Source: Rhodocyclaceae bacterium (lineage in GTDB: Bacteria; Pseudomonadota; Gammaproteobacteria; Burkholderiales; Rhodocyclaceae). Taken from it: a stretch of DNA of 64,000 nucleotides. The notes under the pieces were generated by a model. The model searched no databases, was not told where the DNA came from, and saw only the letters and a program-made list of their open reading frames with translations. A program made the position numbers and the translations under genes. How positions within the stretch are numbered: position 1 is the stretch's first letter; every line of letters starts with the position of its first letter. Location: NCBI GenBank assembly GCA_016704145.1, contig JADJAS010000007.1:1860001-1924000 (forward strand), in the 5' to 3' direction. Below, piece after piece: positions 7,516-14,960 of the stretch.

Positions 7516-9693
7516 TTGGCCGAATCCGCCACCGTCGAAATTGCCGTCGGCGGCATGACCTGTGCCGCCTGCGCGGCGCGCATCGAAAAGCAGCTCAACA
7601 AGCTGCCCGGGGTCGAGGCGGCGGTCAACCTGGCGGCCGAGCGGGCGCATGTGCGCTTCGCGCCGGAACTTGCCGACGTCGACAGGATTCTTGCGGCCGT
7701 CGTCAAGACGGGCTTCACCGCGTCGGTGTCCACCACCGATACCCACGCCGAGGAAAAGGAACGCAAGCTGGCCGCCTACCGCGCCGAGCTCAAGCGTTTC
7801 TGGATATCACTGGCCCTGACGTTGCCGCTGGTTGGCCAGATGGCCTTCATGTTCGGCGTCCATGACGATGTGCTGCCGCGCTGGCTGCAACTGGCGCTGG
7901 CGACACCCGTGCAGTTCTGGATCGGTTGGCGCTTCTACGTCGGCGGCTTCAATGCCGTGCGCGGCGGCAGCGGCAACATGGACGTGCTCGTCGCGCTCGG
8001 CACCAGCATGGCCTGGCTGTACAGCACCGTCGTCACCGTGCTCGGCCTGCACCAGCACGTTTATTTCGAGGCTTCGGCGACCGTCATCACGCTGGTGCTG
8101 CTGGGCAAGATTCTCGAAGCACGCGCCAAGGCGAAGACCTCGGCCGCCATCGAGGCGCTGGTCAAGCTGCAACCACGGATGGCGCGAGTCGAACGCGATG
8201 GCACGCTGGTCGATGTGCCGGTGGCGACGCTGATTCCCGGCGACGTATTCGTCGTCCGTGCCGGTGAAGCCGTGCCGGTCGATGGCACTGTCATCGAAGG
8301 CGCTTCGAGCGCCGACGAGGCGATGTTGACGGGCGAGAGCCTGCCGGCGGCGAAAGGCGTCGGCGATGCCGTCTTTGCCGCGACCAGCAACGGCGATGGT
8401 CTGCTCCGCTGCAAGGCGACCGGCGTCGGCAGCCACACGCTGCTGGCCGGCATCATCCGCCTCGTCGAAGCGGCGCAGGGTTCGAAGGCGCCGGTGCAGC
8501 GGCTGGCCGACCGCATCGCCGCGATCTTCGTGCCGGTGGTGACGGCGATCGCCCTCGTCACTTTCGTTGCCTGGTGGTGGCTCGGCGGCGACTTCACGCA
8601 GGCGATGGTCAATGCCGTCGCGGTGCTGGTCATCGCCTGCCCTTGCGCGCTGGGACTGGCGACGCCGACGGCGATCATGGTCGGCACGGGGCAGGGTGCG
8701 CGCGCCGGCGTGCTGATTCGCAACGCCCAGGCGCTGGAACTCGCCGAGAAGTTGCAGGTGCTGGCGGTGGACAAGACCGGCACGCTGACGCAGGGGCGTC
8801 CCGCCATCACTGACTTTCACCCGGCGCCCGGCGTGAGCGAGCGTGAATTGCTCGGCATGGCGGCGAGTCTCGAACAGGGCTCGACTCATCCGCTCGCCGC
8901 CGCCATCGTCGGCCGCGCCAAGGTCGACGGGCTTCCGCTGACGCTGCCGCAGGACGTCGTCGCCACGGCCGGTCGCGGCGTGACGGGCAAGGTCGAAGGC
9001 CGATCGGTTCTGGCCGGTACGCCGGAGTGGCTGGCGGAACAGGGCGTCACGTTGCCCGAAAGTCAGCCGTGGCGGCACGCCGGTGCCAGTGTCGTGGCGG
9101 TGGCGCGCGATGGGCAGTGGCTCGGTGCGCTGGCGGTCGCCGATCCGCTGCGCGAATCGTCGAAGCAGGCCGTGGCGCGTCTGCGCACGGCGGGCGTCGA
9201 GGTGGTCATGCTCACCGGCGACAATGCGGCCACGGCGGCGGCAATTGCCGCCGCCGTCGGCATCGTGCGCTTCGAAGCCGGCGTGCTGCCGGAAGGCAAG
9301 GCGGCAGCGGTGGCCAGGCTGAAGGGCGAGGGCAAGCGAAACAATGGATTAATTGGCATGGCTGGCGACGGCATCAACGACGCGCCGGCGCTAGCGGCGG
9401 CCGACGTGTCGTTCGCCATGGGCGCGGGCGCCAATGTGGCGATGGAAGCCGCCGACATCACGCTGATGCGCAACGATCTGCGCGGCGTCGCCGACGCGGT
9501 CGACTTGTCGCGCGCGACGCTGGCCAAGATCCGGCAGAATCTGTTCTGGGCCTTCATCTACAACGTGCTGGGCATTCCCGCGGCGGCGCTCGGCCTGCTC
9601 AACCCGGTGATCGCCGGCGCGGCGATGGCCATGAGTTCTGTCTCGGTGGTCAGCAATTCGCTGCTCTTGCGGCGCTGGCAACCCAAGGAGTGA
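7516..9693 (+). CDS. copA: Copper-translocating P-type ATPase (CopA/CtpA type)
   Basis: This 725-aa P1B-ATPase moves Cu(I) across the inner membrane using ATP. One N-terminal heavy-metal domain has the motif M14-T-C16-A-A-C19. An eight-helix transporter core carries the CPC ion site at 375-377 (IACPCALG), the phosphorylation motif D419KTGT, a TGES loop (LTGESLP), and the TGDN and AGDGINDAPA hinge motifs. The start is TTG 7516 with GGAGCG eight bases upstream. It is followed by a copper chaperone after two bases. With the preceding TauE-like gene it could serve copper efflux or assembly of copper-containing oxidases; sequence alone does not separate the two. Confidence 0.93.
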   Translation: MAESATVEIAVGGMTCAACAARIEKQLNKLPGVEAAVNLAAERAHVRFAPELADVDRILAAVVKTGFTASVSTTDTHAEEKERKLAAYRAELKRFWISLALTLPLVGQMAFMFGVHDDVLPRWLQLALATPVQFWIGWRFYVGGFNAVRGGSGNMDVLVALGTSMAWLYSTVVTVLGLHQHVYFEASATVITLVLLGKILEARAKAKTSAAIEALVKLQPRMARVERDGTLVDVPVATLIPGDVFVVRAGEAVPVDGTVIEGASSADEAMLTGESLPAAKGVGDAVFAATSNGDGLLRCKATGVGSHTLLAGIIRLVEAAQGSKAPVQRLADRIAAIFVPVVTAIALVTFVAWWWLGGDFTQAMVNAVAVLVIACPCALGLATPTAIMVGTGQGARAGVLIRNAQALELAEKLQVLAVDKTGTLTQGRPAITDFHPAPGVSERELLGMAASLEQGSTHPLAAAIVGRAKVDGLPLTLPQDVVATAGRGVTGKVEGRSVLAGTPEWLAEQGVTLPESQPWRHAGASVVAVARDGQWLGALAVADPLRESSKQAVARLRTAGVEVVMLTGDNAATAAAIAAAVGIVRFEAGVLPEGKAAAVARLKGEGKRNNGLIGMAGDGINDAPALAAADVSFAMGAGANVAMEAADITLMRNDLRGVADAVDLSRATLAKIRQNLFWAFIYNVLGIPAAALGLLNPVIAGAAMAMSSVSVVSNSLLLRRWQPKE

Positions 9694-9695
9694 AC

Positions 9696-9902
9696 ATGGA
9701 TACGATGGTTCTGAAAGTGACTGGCATGTCCTGTGGCAGTTGCGTCAAGAGCGTCACCGGCGTGCTGGAAGCGCTGCCGGGGGTCGCCAAGGCCGAGGTA
9801 TCGCTCGAAAGGGCCGAAGCCGTGGTTACCTACGAAGCGGACAAGGTCGTCCGCGAGCAGATGGTGGCAGCCATCGACGATGCCGGCTTCGAAGCCGGTT
9901 GA
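9696..9902 (+). CDS. CopZ-like copper chaperone (heavy-metal-associated domain)
   Basis: This is a 68-aa single HMA domain with the metal-binding GMSCGSCVKSV motif (M-x-C-x2-C) near residue 10 and the family's VSLERAEAVVTYE strand. Such proteins carry Cu(I) in the cytoplasm and hand it to the N-terminal domain of a P1B ATPase. It starts two bases after the ATPase stop and is preceded by AAGGAG, so co-translation and functional pairing are expected. Confidence 0.9.
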   Translation: MDTMVLKVTGMSCGSCVKSVTGVLEALPGVAKAEVSLERAEAVVTYEADKVVREQMVAAIDDAGFEAG

Positions 9903-9938
9903 AGCGCAGCGGTACCGGAGTAGAAGTGCCCACCCCTT

Positions 9939-9944
9939 TATAAT
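9939..9944 (+). promoter_or_regulatory. -10 element (TATAAT) ahead of ppa
   Basis: An exact TATAAT lies 24 bases before the ppa start codon, in the only non-coding gap between the copper chaperone and ppa. No convincing -35 hexamer is seen at 16-18 bases upstream. It implies that ppa has its own promoter rather than depending on the copper operon. Confidence 0.45.
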
Positions 9945-9967
9945 CACCAATTTTCGAGGAGTTGCCC

Positions 9968-10516
9968 GTGGGTCTGGATCGCGTTTCGTCAGGCAAGGAC
10001 TTGCCGAACGACTTCAACGTCGTCATCGAGATTTCGATGCATTCCGAGCCGATCAAGTACGAGGTTGACAAGGAATCCGGCCAGATCTTCGTCGATCGTT
10101 TCATGTCCACGGCAATGCACTATCCCTGCAACTACGGCTACATTCCGCACACCATCGCCGGCGACGGCGATCCGGTGGACGTGCTGGTGGTGTCGCAGTT
10201 CGCCCTGCCGCCCGGCGTGGTGGTGCGCTGCCGGCCGATCGGCATGCTCAAGATGGTCGACGAGGCCGGCGAGGACGCCAAGCTGCTGGCGGTGCCGGTG
10301 GACAAGCTGACGCCGATGTATCGCAATGTGACCAGTCCGCGCGACCTGCCGCCCATCGTGCTGGACCAGATCGCCCACTTCTTCGAGCATTACAAGGATC
10401 TCGAGCCCGGCAAGTTCGTCAAGGTGCACGGTTGGGGCGATGTCGAAGACGCCAAGCGCGAAATCCTCCAGGGGGTCGAACGCTTCAGTTCGGCCGCCGA
10501 CAAGCCGGCATTCTGA
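9968..10516 (+). CDS. ppa: Inorganic pyrophosphatase (family I)
   Basis: The enzyme hydrolyses pyrophosphate to phosphate, pulling biosynthetic reactions forward in the cytoplasm. The 182-aa protein has the family I core: MHYPCNYGYIPHT then GDGDPVDVLV, the Asp-rich metal site, then KLLAVPVDK and HFFEHYKDLEPGK. Start GTG 9968 is chosen because GAGGAG lies seven bases upstream; a TTG at 9962 would overlap that ribosome site. Length and motifs are normal for bacterial hexameric enzymes. Confidence 0.95.
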   Translation: MGLDRVSSGKDLPNDFNVVIEISMHSEPIKYEVDKESGQIFVDRFMSTAMHYPCNYGYIPHTIAGDGDPVDVLVVSQFALPPGVVVRCRPIGMLKMVDEAGEDAKLLAVPVDKLTPMYRNVTSPRDLPPIVLDQIAHFFEHYKDLEPGKFVKVHGWGDVEDAKREILQGVERFSSAADKPAF

Positions 10517-10540
10517 TTCGGCGAGCATGCGAGGGCGGCC

Positions 10541-12163
10541 ATGTCGTCCCTGAAACTCGCGGTCGCCCAGATCAACTGCACGGTCGGTGATCTTGCCGGC
10601 AACGCCCGGCGGATCCTCGACGCGGCGGGCGAGGCCGCCGCCGCCGGTGCTGACCTGTTGCTGACGCCGGAACTGGCGCTGTGCGGTTATCCGCCGGAAG
10701 ATCTGCTCCTGAGGCCGGATTTCTACCGGGCCTGCGCGCGTGAACTGTCGGCGCTGGCCGCCGCCGCGCCGCTGCCGATGGTGGTGGGGCATCCCGAGGC
10801 CTGGGGCGGCCGCCACTACAATGCCGCCACCCTGCTCGAGGGCGGCGCCGTCTGCGCCACCTATCGCAAGCAGCGGTTGCCCAATACCGAGGTGTTCGAC
10901 GAAGAGCGATACTTCGACACCGGCGACGCGCCGGGCATCGTCGAGGTCAAGGGCGTCCGCATCGGCCTGGCCATCTGCGAAGACGTCTGGCAGCCCGGCG
11001 CGGCCGAGGCGTCGCGGGCCGCCGGCGCCGACCTATTGGCGACGCTCAACGCCTCGCCTTTCCACATGCACAAATTGGCACGCCGCCACGAGGTGCTGCG
11101 CGAACGCGTTGCTGGCACCGGCATGCCGGTGATCTACGCCAACATGGTCGGTGGCCAGGACGAACTGGTGTTCGACGGCGCTTCGTTCGCGCTTGACGCC
11201 GCCGGCCGGCTGACGCATCAACTGCCGGCTTTCGAGGAAAGCGTGGCCATCATCGAGTATGCCAATGGCCATCTGTTGCCGGGCGGCGTCTCGCCACGGC
11301 TGACTTTGGAGGCTGAAGTCTATGCGGCGCTGGAACTCGGCGTGCGCGACTACCTGGGCAAGAACGGCTTTCCCGGCGCCATCGTCGGGCTGTCGGGCGG
11401 CATCGATTCGGCGCTGACGCTGGCCATCGCGGTCGATGCGCTCGGCCCGGAGCGGGTGCGCGCGGTGATGATGCCTTCTCCCTACACGGCGCAAATGAGC
11501 ATCGACGATTCGCGCGAGATGGTGCGGCGCCTCGGCGTGCGCTACGATGAAATCGCCATCGAACCGGCCATGCACACCTACGCGACGCTGCTCGAACCGC
11601 TGTTCGCCGGCCTGCCGCCGACGACCTGGGCCGACACCACGCCGGAGAACATCCAGGCGCGCATTCGCGGCATGATCCTCATGGCGCTGTCGAATCGCAC
11701 CGGCGCCATTGTACTGACCACCGGTAACAAGAGCGAAATGGCGGTCGGCTACGCCACGCTCTATGGCGACATGGCCGGTGGCTTCGCGGTGATCAAGGAC
11801 GTCTTCAAAACCTTCGTCTATCGACTGGCGCGCCATCGCAACACGATTGTCGACGTCATTCCGGAAAACATCATCACCCGGGCGCCGTCGGCGGAGTTGA
11901 AGCCGGACCAGACCGACCAGGACACGCTGCCGTCCTACGAGGTGCTCGACGCCATCATCGAGGCGTACATGGAGCGCGATGAAAGTCCGCGCGAGATCGT
12001 CGCCCAAGGTCACGCCGAGGCCGATGTGCGGCGCGTCGTCGGCATGCTCAAGCGCAACGAATACAAGCGGCGCCAGTCGCCGGTCGGTATCCGCGTCTCG
12101 CGGCGCGGCTTCGGCAAGGACTGGCGTTATCCGATAACATCGCGGTATGCCGACGAATGGTAA
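10541..12163 (+). CDS. nadE: Glutamine-dependent NAD+ synthetase
   Basis: NadE makes NAD+ from nicotinic acid adenine dinucleotide, ATP and glutamine. The 540-aa protein has an N-terminal nitrilase-type glutaminase domain (about 1-260) with Glu in LTPELALCGYPPEDLL, Lys in the YRKQRLPNTEVFDE segment and Cys in LAICEDVW. The C-terminal synthetase domain has the ATP P-loop GLSGGIDSALTLAIAVDALG near residue 288 and TTGNKSEMAVGYATLYGD. It starts 24 bases after ppa and is followed by glnB, an arrangement common in betaproteobacteria. Confidence 0.95.
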   Translation: MSSLKLAVAQINCTVGDLAGNARRILDAAGEAAAAGADLLLTPELALCGYPPEDLLLRPDFYRACARELSALAAAAPLPMVVGHPEAWGGRHYNAATLLEGGAVCATYRKQRLPNTEVFDEERYFDTGDAPGIVEVKGVRIGLAICEDVWQPGAAEASRAAGADLLATLNASPFHMHKLARRHEVLRERVAGTGMPVIYANMVGGQDELVFDGASFALDAAGRLTHQLPAFEESVAIIEYANGHLLPGGVSPRLTLEAEVYAALELGVRDYLGKNGFPGAIVGLSGGIDSALTLAIAVDALGPERVRAVMMPSPYTAQMSIDDSREMVRRLGVRYDEIAIEPAMHTYATLLEPLFAGLPPTTWADTTPENIQARIRGMILMALSNRTGAIVLTTGNKSEMAVGYATLYGDMAGGFAVIKDVFKTFVYRLARHRNTIVDVIPENIITRAPSAELKPDQTDQDTLPSYEVLDAIIEAYMERDESPREIVAQGHAEADVRRVVGMLKRNEYKRRQSPVGIRVSRRGFGKDWRYPITSRYADEW

Positions 12164-12176
12164 CCGGGAGCGCAAC

Positions 12177-12515
12177 ATGAAGAAGATCGAAGCCATCATC
12201 AAGCCCTTCAAGCTCGACGAAGTGCGCGAGGCGCTGTCCGAAGTCGGCGTCACCGGGCTGACGGTGACCGAGGTCAAGGGCTTCGGCCGGCAGAAAGGCC
12301 ACACCGAGCTTTATCGCGGTGCCGAATACGTGGTCGACTTCCTGCCCAAGATCAAGCTCGAGATCGTCGTGCCCGACAACGTCGTCGACACCGCCATCGA
12401 GGCCATCATCAAGGCGGCGCGCACCGGCAAGATCGGCGACGGCAAGATCTTCGTTTCCAGCGTCGAGCAGATCGTGCGCATCCGCACGGGCGAGACCAAC
12501 GAAGCCGCGATCTAG
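12177..12515 (+). CDS. glnB: Nitrogen regulatory protein P-II
   Basis: P-II is a trimeric signal protein that reports 2-oxoglutarate, ATP/ADP and glutamine status to GlnE, NtrB and other targets. The 112-aa protein is the standard length. It begins MKKIEAIIKPFKLDEVREAL, has the T-loop GRQKGHTELYRGAEY whose Tyr51 is uridylylated, and the B-loop TGKIGDGKIFV. GGGAG lies six bases before ATG 12177. Its stop overlaps the convergent Crp/Fnr gene by four bases. Its target GlnE is encoded at 49.6-52.3 kb. Confidence 0.95.
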   Translation: MKKIEAIIKPFKLDEVREALSEVGVTGLTVTEVKGFGRQKGHTELYRGAEYVVDFLPKIKLEIVVPDNVVDTAIEAIIKAARTGKIGDGKIFVSSVEQIVRIRTGETNEAAI

Positions 12516-13237
12516 GCTTCGCGGGCGATTTTTTCCAGCGCCGGCAGATCGCCGCGGAAATAGCGGGTGGCGAAACTCTTGCCGCCCTTGACGAGGATGC
12601 CGTCGCGCACGAAGTCCGAGACGACGCGACTGACCGTTTCGGCGGTGATGCCGAGGATGGCGGCCATGTCCTCGACGCCGAAGCGGTGAATGCGGTCGCT
12701 GTCGGCCGTCACCTTCAGGCGTAGCAGCAGGCGCGCCATGCGCGTGCGCGCCGGCAGGTTGCCGACCGTAAGCTCCGAAAGCCAATCCTCCGTTTCCCGC
12801 AGTGTCGCCTGCGATGTCTTCAGCAGACGCATCTGCAGGTTGCCGTGGGTGGCGACAAAGTTGCGGAAGTACTCGATTGGCACGCGGCAGGCGCGCACGT
12901 CGCCGACGGCCACCGCGCTGTGTTCGTAATGATCGCTGAAGGCCGATTCGATGCCGGCGATATCGCCCTTCTTCAATACGCGGATGATGCGCTGATTGCC
13001 GGCCTGGTCGTGCTTGACGATCTTGACCGCGCCATGGCGGATGCAATACACGCCTTCGGTCGGCGCGCCCATCGGAAATAGGGCGGCGCCATGGCCATAG
13101 TCGAAGTCCTCGATGCCGGTGTGGAAGTCGATCAGTTCGTCGAGCGTGACTTCCGAGCACACCATCTCGTGGCGCAGAGTGCAATCGAAACAGTTGCTGC
13201 GGCCTTGGCAGCGGATGGTCGGCGGCAGGCGGGCCAT
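12512..13237 (-). CDS. Crp/Fnr-family regulator with N-terminal cysteine cluster
   Basis: This 241-aa protein has an effector-type beta-roll (about 30-145) and a winged-helix DNA-binding domain (about 155-230) with VEDMAAILGITAETVSRVV. The N-terminus carries Cys10, Cys16, Cys19 and Cys27, a spacing different from FNR's, so an iron-sulfur cluster or redox switch is possible but unproven. The recognition helix ETVSRVVSDF keeps the E..SR pattern of FNR-like DNA contacts. It lies 44 bases downstream of smr and is probably transcribed with trxB-smr. Alternative roles include heme- or thiol-based sensing. Confidence 0.8.
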   Translation of the reverse strand: MARLPPTIRCQGRSNCFDCTLRHEMVCSEVTLDELIDFHTGIEDFDYGHGAALFPMGAPTEGVYCIRHGAVKIVKHDQAGNQRIIRVLKKGDIAGIESAFSDHYEHSAVAVGDVRACRVPIEYFRNFVATHGNLQMRLLKTSQATLRETEDWLSELTVGNLPARTRMARLLLRLKVTADSDRIHRFGVEDMAAILGITAETVSRVVSDFVRDGILVKGGKSFATRYFRGDLPALEKIAREA

Positions 13238-13281
13238 GCGAAGAAAGTTGTCCTGGTTTCGTTAGGTGGGAAAAAATCCTA

Positions 13282-13842
13282 TCACAGGGCGACGTGCCTG
13301 GCGGCCTCGATCAAGGCGACCACGGCGCCGGCGCCGCCGTCAACGGGACGCGCCTGGCAAAAAGCGAGTACTTCGCGCCGCTGCGCCAGCCAGCCGAGCA
13401 CCAGTTTCTTCAGCACCGGCTCGCGGCCGGGCGATCCCAGGCCCTTGCCATGCACGATGCGCAGGCAACGCCGCCCCTGACCGTGACACTCGGCAAGGAA
13501 CAACCCGACCTGATGCCGGGCCTCGTCGCGATTCATGCCATGCAGGTCGAGATGGGCCTGAATGACCCAGCGACCCCGGCGCAGGTCGCGCAAGACGTTG
13601 GGCGACATGCCGGGCCGGAGCCAGGCCGCTTCGTCGCCGCCTTCCAGGTGCAGGTCGAGCAGTTCCGGGGCGCGGATCGATTCGGCCAGCACGGATTGCT
13701 CGTCGCGCTGGCGCTGGCGCGGGATCGCCGGCGGTGGTGGCGGCTCGTGGTGGACACGATCGAAAGTCAGCCGTCGCGCATCGCCGACCGCCGCCTGGAA
13801 CAGGGCGCGGGCATCGTCTTCCGCCGGCGCGCCCTTGGCCAT
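13282..13842 (-). CDS. Smr-domain endonuclease-like protein
   Basis: The 186-aa protein has a charged, proline-rich N-terminal half and a C-terminal Smr domain (about 90-180). Signature pieces are LDLHGMNRDEARHQVGLFL, RCLRIVHGKGLGS (the HGxG catalytic loop) and GGAGAV at the end. Smr domains nick DNA or cleave RNA; free-standing bacterial versions such as SmrA/SmrB act on nucleic acids, SmrB at collided ribosomes. It starts one base after the trxB stop, so the pair is an operon. Confidence 0.85.
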   Translation of the reverse strand: MAKGAPAEDDARALFQAAVGDARRLTFDRVHHEPPPPPAIPRQRQRDEQSVLAESIRAPELLDLHLEGGDEAAWLRPGMSPNVLRDLRRGRWVIQAHLDLHGMNRDEARHQVGLFLAECHGQGRRCLRIVHGKGLGSPGREPVLKKLVLGWLAQRREVLAFCQARPVDGGAGAVVALIEAARHVAL

Positions 13843-13843
13843 C

Positions 13844-14797
13844 TCAGTGACCGAGGTTGTCTAGGTACTTTTCGGCGTCGAGCGCGGCCTGGCAGCCGGT
13901 GGCGGCGCTGGTGATCGCCTGCTTGTAGATCTTGTCCTGCACGTCGCCAGCGGCGAACACGCCGGCAATCGACGTCGCCGTGGCGTTGCCGTCGCGGCCG
14001 CCCTGGGTGACGATGTAGCCGTTGTCCATCGCCAGCTGTCCGGCGAACAGTTCGGTGTTCGGTTTGTGGCCAATGGCGATGAACACGCCCATCAGCTGGA
14101 TTTCTTCCGTGATTCCGGTTTTGGCGTTGCGGATGCGCATGCCGGTGACGCCGGTTTTGTCGCCCAGCACTTCGTCGAGCACCGAATCCCACTTGATCGT
14201 GACCTTGCCGGCCCTCTCCTTCTCGAATAACTTGTCCTGCATGATCTTCTCGGCGCGGAACTTGTCGCGGCGATGCACGACCGTCACGTGGCTGGCGATG
14301 TTGGCGAGGTAGAGGGCCTCCTCGACCGCGGTATTGCCGCCGCCGATGACCGCCACCGCCTGGTTCTTGTAGAAGAAGCCGTCGCAGGTGGCGCAGGCCG
14401 ACACGCCCCTGCCGGAGAAGGTCTGTTCGGAGGGCAGGCCGAGGTACTGCGCCGAGGCGCCGGTGGCGATGATCAGCGCGTCGCAGCTGTACTCGCCCGC
14501 ATCGCCGATCAGCTTCATCGGCTTCTCGGTCAGCTTCGCCGTATGGATGTGGTCGAAGATGATCTCGGTGTTGAAGCGCTCCGCGTGCTTCTGGAAGCGC
14601 GCCATCAGGTCCGGGCCCTGCACGCCGTCGGCGTCGGCTGGCCAGTTATCCACTTCGGTGGTGGTCATCAGCTGGCCACCCTGGGCGAGGCCCGTCACCA
14701 GTACTGGCTTGAGGTTGGCGCGCGCCGCATAGACGGCGGCGGTGTAGCCGGCCGGGCCGGAACCAAGGATCAGCAAGGGGCAGTGGCGAGCAGTCAT
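13844..14797 (-). CDS. trxB: Thioredoxin-disulfide reductase
   Basis: TrxB reduces thioredoxin with NADPH through FAD in the cytoplasm. The 317-aa protein begins with the FAD site LLILGSGPAGYTAAVYAARA. The redox pair is in SACATCDGFFYKN (Cys-Ala-Thr-Cys near 135) and the NADPH site in VAVIGGGNTAVEEALYLA. GVFAAGDVQDKIYKQAI near the C-terminus completes the FAD contact. ATG 14797 is preferred over far-upstream starts because the FAD motif must be near the N-terminus. A TATAAT on this strand at 14834-14839 lies upstream. It is divergent from ftsK. Confidence 0.96.
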   Translation of the reverse strand: MTARHCPLLILGSGPAGYTAAVYAARANLKPVLVTGLAQGGQLMTTTEVDNWPADADGVQGPDLMARFQKHAERFNTEIIFDHIHTAKLTEKPMKLIGDAGEYSCDALIIATGASAQYLGLPSEQTFSGRGVSACATCDGFFYKNQAVAVIGGGNTAVEEALYLANIASHVTVVHRRDKFRAEKIMQDKLFEKERAGKVTIKWDSVLDEVLGDKTGVTGMRIRNAKTGITEEIQLMGVFIAIGHKPNTELFAGQLAMDNGYIVTQGGRDGNATATSIAGVFAAGDVQDKIYKQAITSAATGCQAALDAEKYLDNLGH

Positions 14798-14833
14798 GTC
14801 GTCGACTCCAATGGGGAATGCATGGTCAAGCGG

Positions 14834-14839
14834 ATTATA
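14834..14839 (-). promoter_or_regulatory. -10 element for trxB
   Basis: Read on the minus strand these six bases are TATAAT, 36 bases upstream of the trxB start codon. No strong -35 hexamer is visible at ideal spacing. It lies in the 163-base gap between divergent trxB and ftsK. Confidence 0.45.
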
Positions 14840-14960
14840 GACGGTGGCTTGCGCGGCCGTTCCCAATCGTCCATCAGAGCGTGAAAGAGCCTGCTGATCG
14901 TGGTTATTGCCAGCCCGGCCGACGGCAGAATCGATACATTTCCCGACAAGCGTCCTGACC

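Noticed and set aside
7807..9078. 423-codon minus frame opposite copA
   Set aside because: Antisense shadow of the copper ATPase, with low-complexity Arg/His/Gln content.
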